Shown here one piece after another: positions 20,598 to 28,802 of a stretch of 64,000 nucleotides of DNA. The stretch spans positions 147,289,525 through 147,353,524 of the forward strand of contig NC_134539.1 in NCBI RefSeq assembly GCF_050624435.1, given 5' to 3'. A model generated the notes under the pieces. That model had not been told where the DNA came from and ran no database searches. It saw nothing but the letters and a program-made list of their open reading frames with translations. Source of the DNA: Tenrec ecaudatus (lineage: Eukaryota; Chordata; Mammalia; Afrosoricida; Tenrecidae). Numbering within the stretch: the first letter of the stretch is position 1; every line of letters starts with the position of its first letter. The position numbers and the translations under genes were made by a program.

Positions 20598-20960
20598 TAG
20601 TGAGTCATTTTCCAGTCCTGTGTTCTTTCTTCATACATCCCAGTTCTCCAGATGATTGGCTCAGTAGTGAATCGGTATGGTGAAAGGGTGCAGTCCTGGG
20701 GCACGTTTTTCCTGATGTTAAATTGTTCAATGCTCCCTGTTCTGTTTGAATGCCTGCCTCTTGGTCTAGGTACAGATTCTGCAGGAGCACAATTACGTGT
20801 TCTGGAATTCCCCCTCTTCACAGTTATTCATGATTTGTTATGGTCCACACAGTCAAATCCCTTTGCAGAGTCAGCAAATCATAGATAAATCTTTCTGGTG
20901 TATCATCAGTGAAAGCCCTCATTCCTAATCCTCTTCTGCATCTGACTTGACTCTCTGGCA
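20598..20960 (-). mobile_element. RTE-clade LINE fragment, antisense (right part)
   Basis: It resumes exactly where the left part stopped: GTGAGTCATTTTCCAGTCCT, GGTGAAAGGGTGCAGTCCTG, CTGTTTGAATGCCTGCCTCT and ATGGTCCACACAGTCAAATC. Together the two parts form one LINE copy split by the nested element. Confidence 0.75.
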
Positions 20961-21311
20961 TTTGAATATCAATATGTTTCTTGATATATGCATGTCTTCA
21001 TTTTCAAGCAAGAATGGTTTTAAAAAATAGATTTACTGTTCATAAATTGAGGACAATAGAAATAAAATGGACCATAGTGACCTCATGTAAAGAACAAAAA
21101 TGATAAAACTTATACCTTATTTATAGAGTGGCTGTAAGTACAAATCTATTTAAAACATAAAATGTCTGGTTTGGGCACACAGCAAGCCCTGAGTATGTAT
21201 CACTCTGGTCTATAGCATACTTCATGCTTTCCAAAAATAATCCTTGTGTATTGACTGATCACCATGTGACAGACACAACGCTGAGAGCTGTCCACTTAAT
21301 ACCTTAATTCA
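20961..21311. other. Intronic DNA, no feature recognised
   Basis: A-rich stretch near 21020-21130 without exon or repeat signatures that I can name. The Walker A exon was looked for here and not found. Confidence 0.4.
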
Positions 21312-21535
21312 GGTTTTCTCAAGCATAGCAGGAGTGACATGGATGGAAAGACTACTGCTTCCTTGGTGGGGGGAACTGTGCTATGATTGAACACTGGTCA
21401 GTAGCATGTTTGGCTCCTACCCACTAGATACCAGCAATACTGTGGTCCATGCAAAATGTCTCCATTTTGTCTCCTTTGGGGGTGAGGTTTGGAGGGAGTA
21501 AGTCAGAAGTCAGGGGTCTTTACTCCTTGAGAATC
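21312..21535 (-). mobile_element. MER5A-type hAT-Charlie relic, antisense
   Basis: TTTTCTCAAGCATAGCAGGA at the left edge, TCCTACCCACTAGATACCAG in the middle and AAAATGTCTCCATTTTGTCT toward the right follow the MER5A consensus, an old eutherian non-autonomous hAT element. Confidence 0.7.
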
Positions 21536-21914
21536 GTTGCCTTATTGAATCCTCACAACAAACTGTGATGAAAGACCTATAATTACATTTTACAAGTATG
21601 GAAAGGAAATCCCCATTTGAATGACTAGATCAATGTATACATCCATTGGCGGAATCAATAACCAACCTTGAATTAGACAATGATGATGACATTGATACTA
21701 AATGCTAAATTCTAATGGAGGGACAAAGCACTGTGGAATATCTGACTCTGACATTATTAAGGTTTGAGAGTGAAACGATTAGTTATCTATTTTTCACTGT
21801 TATTATCCATGTGTGTAAAGAGGAGGACATTAGTGAAACAGCCACCTGCATGCACAGCGTTCTGGACAGAATCTTGTGTAGGTGATTTTGAAGAACAGCC
21901 TAGGACAGGGCACC

Positions 21915-22033
21915 ATTGGGCTACTGGGGTACTGTCTTCCGGAGAACACACTGTGACCCAATCTGACAGTGAGGGAGCACCTGGTCATGTACACCTGGTC
22001 ATGTACGGTGAAGGGACTGAGGAATGGGGATGA
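21915..22033 (+). pseudogene. ABCA8/9-like: ABCA copy 1 exon: NBD2 Q-loop region
   Basis: The frame reads LLGYCLPENTL, TGA at 21954-21956, PNLTVREHLVMY, a disturbed patch, then VKGLRNGD. Relatives read [34 protein letters not shown], so the stop replaces the tryptophan codon and the Q-loop glutamine is lost (PQ to LP). A 14-bp tandem duplication (21979-21992 and 21993-22006) disrupts the middle. Splice sites at both ends are unclear. Upstream sequence near 21835-21890 may be a ruined remnant of the preceding exon, but I cannot support it. Confidence 0.88.
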
Positions 22034-22463
22034 ATTGGCAGCCATTACCTGGTACATGAGGAAGCTACACTCCTTATACAATGGGGGTGGAGGTGGGGAG
22101 TAGACAGTGTAATATTAGCAGTCTTCATCCGAAATTAAAGACAGATTCCAACTCATGAGCATGTTTATGGAGCAAGAGCGGGTCATCTGGAAGCCCATCC
22201 CGTGCTGTTGGTGTCACGCACAGTAAGCATGAAGAGGAACAATTCATTGACTATTCTGAATATGAAAGGAAGTCTCCACAAGAAGAGCTGGACCAACAGG
22301 GAAAAAGGATAGAGTATCTTAGGTGGGCTCAATCATTATGCTCTCAGTCTGACAACACTTTTAAACTGTCGCTTTTGTTCTAACTGGCACGCTCCTGGCA
22401 TATATTTCCCATGGTCCAGGAGGATGGTAGGCTTCAATGACTCCCACTTTGGTTTTTACTCAG

Positions 22464-22539
22464 GTTAGTGGACGCGTTCAAGCTGCAGGACCAGCTGAAG
22501 GTGCCCGCGAAGGCCTTATCCGAGGGGGTCAAGAGGAAG
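22464..22539 (+). pseudogene. ABCA8/9-like: ABCA copy 1 exon: ABC signature of NBD2
   Basis: Acceptor TTTTTACTCAG and donor GTAGGA frame an open 76-base exon: [20 protein letters not shown], then GVKRK. LSEGxKRK is the form the ABC signature takes in the second ATPase domain of this subgroup. The exon is intact and very close to family sequence. The homologous exon of copy 2 at 37835 shares the acceptor context and part of the downstream intron, evidence of segmental duplication. Confidence 0.95.
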
Positions 22540-22609
22540 GTAGGAGTGGGGCTCAGGATCCCTCCCCAGCGCTCACAGACAGGGCCTGACCAAGCCCCTC
22601 TCGTTCCAG

Positions 22610-22703
22610 CTGTGCTTCATGCTGAGTGTGCTGGGGGGCCCAGCAGTGATGCTGCTGGTGAGCCGTCCACAGGGATGGTCCCCGAAGGGCAGCAGCAGAT
22701 GTG
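22610..22703 (+). pseudogene. ABCA8/9-like: ABCA copy 1 exon: Walker B of NBD2, frameshifted
   Basis: After TCTCGTTCCAG the frame reads [16 protein letters not shown], then loses one base at 22658/22659 precisely in the aspartate codon of the Walker B LLDEP motif. In the shifted frame it continues [14 protein letters not shown], where the second aspartate (MDPEG) is also changed to valine. The donor expected after ATGTG reads AT instead of GT. One deletion therefore removes the catalytic region and the exon can no longer splice normally. Confidence 0.94.
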
Positions 22704-22883
22704 ATGAGAAAGCGTCCTGAGGGCTGGGAGTGTTGGGTTTTACCTTGTATTGAGTTCAATAGTGGCTTCTGTGAGATCTGTCCATGTCTTAAGACTAATA
22801 CCTGGGCCTACAAATGTTACTTTATCTGGAAGAAGAGTCATCAAATATTTCTTGAATGACGCCTGATACTCAATTCCTATTGA

Positions 22884-22966
22884 GGAAGGAAGGAAGGAAG
22901 GAAGGGAGGAAGGGAGGAAGGAAGGAAGGAAGGAAGGGAGGAAGGGAGGAAGGAAGGAAGGAAGGT
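22884..22966 (+). repeat. (GGAA)n/(GGGA)n microsatellite
   Basis: Twenty or so purine tetramer units, mostly GGAA with interspersed GGGA, in an intron of ABCA copy 1. Confidence 0.95.
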
Positions 22967-23421
22967 GAATGAGAGTAGAGAGATACAGAGGCAGGAAGGG
23001 GAAGAGTCAGTGAGTCTGTGTCCTCAATATGCTCTAATTATCTCGAGCAATTTCTGAAATCTATCATTTTACATTATTCGGGTATTTTGTGTTATGTATT
23101 CATTCTTTTTAAATTGTCACTTTCCATCTGTGTTCTGCACATACATATTTTTGAAACCCAGCATCTGTCTTTTTAAACTATCATGTGCCTAACATTATTT
23201 CTCACATTCAGCCCAAATCGTGTTCTTAAGTATAAATTCTGAGTAGGTAAATTAGGTTATTCTCAAAACTTGCTAACCCCTCCAGAATCCTTCCTTTGTT
23301 TAATCTGAATTCATTTTCTTTTAAAGGATCTATTGAAACGGCTTTTTAAAAACAAAATCGCTTCCAAGCTCTCTTGGGCATTCCCTTTCATTTGCACCTC
23401 CCCTAAACCTAAATTTTATAG
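22967..23421. other. Intron of ABCA copy 1
   Basis: AT-rich, no repeat named. Its end TTTTATAG serves as acceptor for the next exon. Confidence 0.5.
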
Positions 23422-23541
23422 GCAGGCGATCCGGGCCACCATCCGCAACACGGAGTGGGGCGCCCTTCTGAATACCCACTACATGGCTGAGGCTGAGGCC
23501 GTCTGCGACCGTGTGGCCATCATGGTGTCGGGGAGGCTCAG
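23422..23541 (+). pseudogene. ABCA8/9-like: ABCA copy 1 exon: H-loop of NBD2
   Basis: Between acceptor TTTTATAG and donor GTGGGT the exon reads [20 protein letters not shown], then [19 protein letters not shown]. The [13 protein letters not shown] block carries the switch histidine of ABC ATPases. All 120 bases are open. Changes from family sequence include ERG to EWG and TTHYM to NTHYM. This is one of the best preserved exons and by itself identifies the ABCA6/8/9/10 group. Confidence 0.96.
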
Positions 23542-23712
23542 GTGGGTGCTGGTCTGCCCCCCGGGAACAGGACGGGGGTGTTTCTCTGTGGAGGGGAGGG
23601 GACCCCGTGGGCAGGAGGAGCTCCGGCCCGCAGAGCTGGCCTGGAGGTGATGTGGGCGGCCATCAGCGCCCTCCAGCCTGGCACCTGCGCCCAGCTCTCC
23701 CCCTGCTCCCAG

Positions 23713-23852
23713 ATATAGCAGCTCCATCCAACACCTGAGAAGCAAGTTTGGCAAAGATCACCTGCTGGAGGTGAAGGTGAAGACCCCTGAGCAGCTGGAG
23801 CCCCTCCACGCAGAGATTCTGAAGTTCTTCCGCAGGCTGCTCTGCAGGAGAG
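23713..23852 (+). pseudogene. ABCA8/9-like: ABCA copy 1 exon: C-terminal regulatory part
   Basis: The exon begins after CTGCTCCCAG and reads [20 protein letters not shown], then [19 protein letters not shown]. It matches the family's [20 protein letters not shown], with the usual cysteine changed to tyrosine. A single C is missing near 23830; restoring phase gives the PQAALQE end expected before donor GT at 23853. The frameshift is a private lesion of this copy. Confidence 0.93.
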
Positions 23853-23976
23853 GTGTTCTTTGCTATTATGTTGGTCATTGTTCTTTTAATTACAAGAAGT
23901 ATAAACTTTATTCCCTCAGTACTTAAAAAAAAAGCCTCTCATGATTGTGATATTGCGCATGTTTTAATTCCTAAAC
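23853..23976. other. Intron of ABCA copy 1
   Basis: Short intronic stretch before the SINE at 23977; nothing further seen. Confidence 0.5.
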
Positions 23977-24195
23977 GGCGCCCTGGTGGCACAGGGGGTT
24001 AAGTGTTGCACTGCTAATGGCCAGGTCACTGGATAAAACCCACCAGTCCCTCATTGGAAGAGATGGGACCATTGATTGCAGTAGAGATGCACAGGCACCT
24101 TGGAAACCTTGTGGGACAATTCTGCTGTGTCCTGCAGGGTCTCTGTGAGTCAGAACAGATTCTGTGGCTGTAGGTTGGTGGCTGTTTTTGTAATA
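23977..24195 (+). mobile_element. AfroSINE, sense, near full length
   Basis: The tRNA-like head GGCGCCCTGGTGGCACAGGG is complete, followed by GGTTAAGTGTTGCACTGCTA, CCTTGGAAACCTTGTGGGAC and GTCTCTGTGAGTCAGAACAG at the 3' end. The head includes RNA polymerase III A-box-like sequence. This is the best preserved SINE in the window. Confidence 0.85.
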
Positions 24196-24287
24196 CTTAA
24201 GAAAGAAAAGAAAACACTACTGCCAAGTGAAATTGTTCATTAAGAATGATTACATGAGCACAAGTAAGTCTTGCTTACCTTGCTTGT

Positions 24288-24392
24288 TGGGGATCCCAGG
24301 TGGCATCGTAGCTTATGTGTCGGGCTGCCACTCTGTCCTGTAGCGTCGCTGTGCATCAGAATCGACTGGTTGGCAATGGCATTGGATTAGAA
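24288..24392 (+). mobile_element. AfroSINE fragment with internal deletion, sense
   Basis: The head (GGATCCCAGGTGGCATCGTA) is joined directly to the 3' block (TGTCCTGTAGCGTCGCTGTG, then CATCAGAATCGACTGG), missing the central body. Confidence 0.7.
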
Positions 24393-24621
24393 ACCATGGC
24401 CTGATGAATCACTCTGCCTCTTCCCTTCTTGAGACCATGCAGCTGTCAGCTTCTCTGCCTTCCTATGATTAAAGAGCCTGGGTATTATGATTGCCTTCAA
24501 CATCTCACAGATGCATGTGTGTAAGCTAACAGGATGACCATTACTCTTGTTCAGATATGCATCCCCCCGGGGTTGTGACCTTGAAACCCAGAGGTCAGCC
24601 TCACTCATTTTCTCCCTCCAG

Positions 24622-24701
24622 GTTCTCCTCCGTGATGGGCTACAAGCTGCCCTTGGAGGATGTGTGGCTGTTCTCCCAGGCTCTCTCCAACCTGGAGACT
24701 G
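24622..24701 (+). pseudogene. ABCA8/9-like: ABCA copy 1 exon: C-terminal domain
   Basis: Acceptor TCTCCCTCCAG and donor GTGAGA enclose FSSVMGYKLPLEDVWLFSQA and LSNLET, corresponding to the family's YSSLMVYKLPVEDVxPLxQAFFKLE. The 80-base exon is open and both splice sites look usable. Phase agrees with the neighbours on either side. Confidence 0.94.
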
Positions 24702-24831
24702 GTGAGAGGGCTGCTCTCAAACCAGACTCTGGTAAAACCAGATGGATTAAAACCTTGCATAAAACCAGCAGGATAAAGGCAAGGTGAAATGGTGAAGTCG
24801 CATTATACATGGATCATGAGGACCTCTGATG

Positions 24832-25033
24832 CAGCGGCCTTCAACCACAGACAACTGAGCAAGATCTGGGGTCTCTGTGGTTGTTATAACTGCAGGCAGT
24901 GGGCTTAGGGGGCTGATTCTGGCATTTGGTGGGCAGAGATGCTGTCAAACACCCTACCGCCTGCAGGCCAGCCCTCCCCAACCCAGGGGGCCCCAGTGGC
25001 GACTGTCAATCATGCCAAGATTGAGAAACCCTG
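24832..25033 (+). mobile_element. MER5A-type hAT-Charlie element, sense
   Basis: It reads from GCAGCGGCCTTCAACCACAG through CATTTGGTGGGCAGAGATGC, TGTCAAACACCCTACCGCCT and GGCCAGCCCTCCCCAACC to ATGCCAAGATTGAGAAACCC. Both imperfect inverted termini are present, so this copy is nearly full length. Confidence 0.75.
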
Positions 25034-25669
25034 CGGTCATGGCAGGAGACCCTGGACAGCTGAAACTGCTGACATTTGGAGCATTGGAGAGTTACAGATT
25101 TATAGAAACACAAAAAACCCTGCAGGTATTCCCCAAGGTTTGAGCAAGGCCCACCTAAGTGTGTCTTTAAGTCAACTTTGCAGGTGAGTTAAAACGGATG
25201 CATGTGGCTTTTATTTAGTTTTATTTGAGGGCAAGAACATGCTCAAAGTATGGAGCAGCCTGGCTTCAAAGCTGCGTATGCGGCAGGGGAAAGTGATTGA
25301 GTTGAAGATTTCATTGTGAGTGGGGTGTGGACCCATCAGCTCAAAGTGAAGGCACATTTGCATAGCACCCAGGGGACACTGGGCTGCTGACTGAAAGGCC
25401 GGTGCTTCTAATCTCCCCATCATTCCTTGGGAGAAAGAAAAAGCTTCTCCTTTAAGGAGTTCTGGTAGCAGGAGCCTTGCATAGGGTCACTTGGTGGCGG
25501 TGGGTTTGGTGTTTGGCAAAGGGAAAGCAGGAGTCATCCATAAGCCAGACTCTTAGCCCAGGGCTGTACTATGGAACTGGTTTTAATCTGTCTGCAATTT
25601 GTACAACATTGGACTACTGACAAGGAGGTTCCTCCTTGTTCAGATGGGCTACGCCCTCCCTCTTCAGGC
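25034..25669. other. Intronic DNA, no clear feature
   Basis: A weak SINE-like scrap (GGGTCACTTGGTGGCGGTGG) lies near 25485. Otherwise nothing recognised. Confidence 0.4.
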
Positions 25670-25866
25670 CAGTGGTTCTCCATCTTCCTCATGCCTCAAC
25701 CCTTTCACACAGTTCCTCATGTCGTGGGCCCCCCCCCAAACATAACAGTGTTTTTATTGCTACTTCATCACGGTCATTTTGCTACTGTGATGAATCGGAG
25801 TGACCCCTGTGAAAGATCATTTGACCTGCCCCCAAGGGGTCGCGACCCACATATTGAGAACCGCTG
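25670..25866 (-). mobile_element. SPIN-type hAT MITE, non-autonomous
   Basis: It begins CAGTGGTTCTCCATCTTCCT and ends GACCCACATATTGAGAACCG followed by CTG: the short inverted termini and subterminal sequence of SPIN (SPACE INVADERS) hAT elements. The inner block TTTTATTGCTACTTCATCAC is also typical. The 8-bp flanks are CTTCAGGC and TTTTAGGC, six of eight identical, as expected for an aged hAT target duplication. There is no transposase. It lies in the last long intron of ABCA copy 1. Confidence 0.85.
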
Positions 25867-25874
25867 TTTTAGGC

Positions 25875-26817
25875 GCTTGACGGGGGGTCCTAGCGTTGGT
25901 TGATCATGGGCTTGTTCTCCCCCAGCCATGTTGGAGGAAGAACAATGATAAGCAGAGCATCCATCCCACGTCCCTGTTGGTCTGTACTTATTCACCGCTT
26001 GCCCTAGTCAGGGATCCTAATGCTTAAAGGGCGTCTTCTCTGGGGCTTTGTGATGGGGTTAAGGTCCCCACCCCCATAGTTCTTTTCACTGTCTCATCAG
26101 GGTGGTCACCCTTGCTTGACCACAGCGACCAGGCCAGCTTAGTGGGCAGCTTTCACGGGCACACCATAGCGGGAAGGAGTCCCAGTGTTCCGGGATCAAT
26201 TAGGGACAGGGAAGGAGATGTTCTCAGAGAGCTGTCCTCCCAAAGCACAATGAAGTCTTTTCTGAAAAAAGGCCTTTCAAAAATGTCCCCGCCCCCTTCA
26301 AATTCCTCCCGCTGTCCTTAATTTGCTACAACTGTGGTGGTCACTTGGGGGAGGGAGGAGGAACCCTTTTGTAACTGGTTTCTGCTGCATTCGGTGAAGA
26401 TTACGCAAAGTACAAAATGTGGGGATGTAAACAAGCAATGTTCGCCTCAAACCGTTATTTAGATTCGGTTGTATGCCTAACTGGAACGCATTTGCCAAAT
26501 GAGATGGGCTCTGCAGCAAACAAGCACAACTACGTACCCAGTGCCTCTCCCCTTGTCCTGCTACAAAGCTCTCTTCTTCTGGAGTAAGAGCTGACCAGTC
26601 CCCACGTCCTAGGTGATCCCCAGCAGGACTCTAAGCTCGCAAGCCCTCCTGTCCTCACTGCTCCTCAGTGCCCTCAGCCAGGTCAGAGCTGCCTTACGCC
26701 CGACTTGCAGATGCGCAGTGAGGAAGGGAAACGTGGGCAATTTTCTCCCACTTCTCCCTTGATCCCCCACCTCCCTACACTTAAGCTGATGTTTCAGGGT
26801 GAGGGAGAGGTCTTTCT
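25875..26817. other. Intronic DNA, no feature recognised
   Basis: About 940 bases without exon or repeat signatures that I can name. Frames of 65-75 codons on both strands lack motifs. Confidence 0.4.
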
Positions 26818-27005
26818 AGGACCCCCTAGTAGCCTAGTGGGTTACTCGTTAGGCTGCTAACCATAAAGTCAGCAGTTCTAAACCAGCAGCCACTCCATGC
26901 AAGAAAGAAAGATGAGGCTCTCTACTCCCCTAAACAGTTACAGTCTCAGAAACCCACAGCGACGGTTCTCCGCTGTCCTGTAGTGTCTATACTCGATGAT
27001 AGTGC
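26818..27005 (+). mobile_element. AfroSINE, sense
   Basis: Head CCCCCTAGTAGCCTAGTGGG, body GGCTGCTAACCATAAAGTCA and CTCTCTACTCCCCTAAACAG, and 3' block TCCGCTGTCCTGTAGTGTCT. Diverged, with the 3' tail altered. Confidence 0.75.
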
Positions 27006-27014
27006 GTTCGAAAG

Positions 27015-27224
27015 GGTCCATATAAGGAACTTTGGTGGGGTCGTGGGCTATGCGGTGGGCTGCTACCCCTCAAAGTCAGCCATTGGAAACCACCAGTTAT
27101 TCTGCAGGAGCAAGACGAGGCTTTCCACTCCCATAAATATGTATAGTCTCAGAAACCCACAGGGGCAATTCTACTCCATCCTGTAGCTGCTAGGAATCAG
27201 AACGGGCTTGATGGCAGTGACTTT
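27015..27224 (+). mobile_element. AfroSINE, sense
   Basis: GGTCGTGGGCTATGCGGTGG, GCTTTCCACTCCCATAAATA, TCTACTCCATCCTGTAGCTG and AGAACGGGCTTGATGGCAGT mark head to 3' end. It sits directly behind the previous SINE in the same orientation and runs into a (TG)n tract. Confidence 0.8.

Positions 27225-27265
<41 letters not shown>
27225..27265 (+). repeat. (TG)n microsatellite at SINE tail
   Basis: About 20 TG units grow out of the 3' end of the preceding SINE. Confidence 0.95.
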
Positions 27266-27267
<2 letters not shown>

Positions 27268-28373
27268 TATTCATGAATGGGAAGACATACTATGGTGTAA
27301 CATGCCTTCATGGCCTTCATGGCCTCCTGTGTCAAGGGGTGTCTCTCTCTAGGGTGTGTTTGTGGCTTCCATGCTCGGTCTGTAGCTCCTTGGGCTACAG
27401 TGGGAAATGATTGCTCTTCTCAGACTCATCACTTTGCATCCCCCGAGTCTCTAACTTGGAATCACTCTTCCCAGCCAGGTGGCCTTCTCGTGGTATGTTT
27501 GCTTAGAGGACATAAGAAACACCCATGAATCTTTGCTTCTCCAAACTCTGATCATGCAGGGCAACCCACCATCTCCAGTATTTTTTCGTGGCAGTGTTTA
27601 CAGGCATGAGCCACAGACCAGTCTCCATGTCCAAAACTGGCAAGTCAACCCTGCCCTACTCCTGGTACTCAGAGAGGAGAGATTTGCCTCATCCTTCTGT
27701 CCAAATAAATCTGCTCTCCAGTCCCACCTTTCAATGAAAGAGAGTGGTCTCGGGCATAGGTTGAATAGGTAATATATAGTAAGCTCAAAGTAGGACAAGC
27801 CAAGGAGGTTTTATTTATAAAGGGGTGAGTATAAAGTACAAGAAAGTGTGCAGATTTATTACCAGTCCTAGATTCAAAGGGCCTAGTGACTGGGAGTAAA
27901 GTCAAGTAGAATTGACCACCAAAAGAAACACCAGTCTTCAATCCAAAGACACAGTTGATCTCAAAAGAATAAATGCCTGGCACACCCCACCCCCTACAGT
28001 TCTGCCTACTGGGGTTTCATATGTGGAACCTACCAGGAGGAACCTGTCAGTGGTGTGGACAGAAAGATAGACAAGAGTGAGGACCTATGGTAGTGTGTCA
28101 GCACAGAGGGCAATGCACTCTTAACTCACCTCGCAAAGCTGGCCTGGAACCCCTTATAGTGGTTTGCACTCTTAATTGTGATTCCGCTGTAACTCTAAGA
28201 TGGGAAAGGGTTTGTGCCTTGTTGTAAGCCTCTAGGGTGAATGTATAACCTCGTATGTGGTCAATGAATAGTTATGACCTTATCTTTGATAATGAATATC
28301 TACTTGTATTCTCTTTGGGGAAAAACTGTATTATGTATGTATATATAGATATCATAAATTTATCCTTGCGCAG
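27266..28373. other. Last long intron of ABCA copy 1, unassigned
   Basis: A minus-strand frame of 104 codons (27669-27983) and a + strand frame of 97 codons (27479-27772) overlap and have no recognised motif. The final bases CCTTGCGCAG form the acceptor for the exon at 28374. Confidence 0.4.
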
Positions 28374-28429
28374 TTAAGTAGAGCTTTGACCTGGAGGAGT
28401 ACAGCCTGTCTCAGTCCACTCTGGAGCAG
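28374..28429 (+). pseudogene. ABCA8/9-like: ABCA copy 1 exon: penultimate, with in-frame TAG
   Basis: The exon reads (V)K, TAG at 28379-28381, SFDLEEYSLSQSTLEQ, then donor GTGGGT. Family members have VKQSFDLEEYSLSQSTLEQ, so a single C-to-T change in the glutamine codon made the stop. All remaining residues match. In copy 2 (41960) the same codon is still CAA. Confidence 0.96.
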
Positions 28430-28517
28430 GTGGGTTCTATAGTTTACAACAGCCACATCAACAACAACAACAGCAAATCATGTACCAATCCATTCCCTAT
28501 TCCTTTGTCCTTTCCAG

Positions 28518-28676
28518 CTTTTCCTGGAGCTGTCCAAGGAGCAGGAGCTACATGGCTTTGATGAAGAACTTGACCCCTCCGTGAATTGGAAGCTCCTCCC
28601 CCAGGAAGAATCTTTTTTTTTTAAGCAATCATTTCTGTTTTTATTTAGAATAAACAATTTTGATGTCAAAATTTAA
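28518..28676 (+). pseudogene. ABCA8/9-like: ABCA copy 1 last exon: C-terminus, altered stop
   Basis: After CCTTTCCAG the exon reads [20 protein letters not shown], then [12 protein letters not shown]. The family ends at WKLLPQEEP plus stop. Here the natural stop is replaced by a T-rich run and the frame continues about 20 codons to TAA at 28674. An AATAAA hexamer at 28649-28654 could be a former poly(A) signal or chance. Nothing recognisable of the gene lies further downstream. Confidence 0.93.
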
Positions 28677-28802
28677 AATTCATAATAAGCTTACAGATAC
28701 AATCTCATAATGATCTTTAGAAAATGGTAGAATTACATCTTATGGTTTCATGACCTGCAAATAATTGTAAGAGTAGAAAGCTTAATACTTCTTCTTTTCT
28801 TC

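Larger units (their letters stand above)
447..28676 (+). pseudogene. ABCA8/9-like: ABCA8/ABCA9-like ABC transporter, 3' half, decayed (copy 1)
   Basis: Thirteen exon relics in the right order match the C-terminal half of the ABCA6/8/9/10 subgroup: large lipid-type ABC transporters of about 1,600 residues with two membrane domains and two nucleotide-binding domains. The match runs from the extracellular loop of the second membrane domain through membrane helices, linker, ABC signature (LSEGVKRK), Walker B region, H-loop ([17 protein letters not shown]) and C-terminal tail ([12 protein letters not shown]). Several acceptors and donors still read AG/GT and exon phases agree, so this is a former spliced gene, not a retrocopy. 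Stops, frameshifts, a lost donor and missing exons (including Walker A) show it cannot make a transporter. The 5' half should lie upstream of the window. In other mammals these genes form a head-to-tail cluster, which fits the second copy downstream. Assignment to ABCA8 rather than ABCA9 is uncertain. Confidence 0.9.

Noticed and set aside
21835-21890. Remnant of the Walker A exon of copy 1
   Set aside because: A KQPPA-like reading faintly resembles the TKPTAG segment, but no GAGKST block is present and the similarity is too short.
23977-24050. tRNA gene
   Set aside because: The A-box-like head belongs to a tRNA-derived SINE; the flanking SINE body and the many copies show it is not a tRNA gene.
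28649-28654. Poly(A) signal of ABCA copy 1
   Set aside because: AATAAA is close to the old gene end, but it lies in AT-rich DNA after a T run, so its role cannot be supported; noted only in the exon entry.
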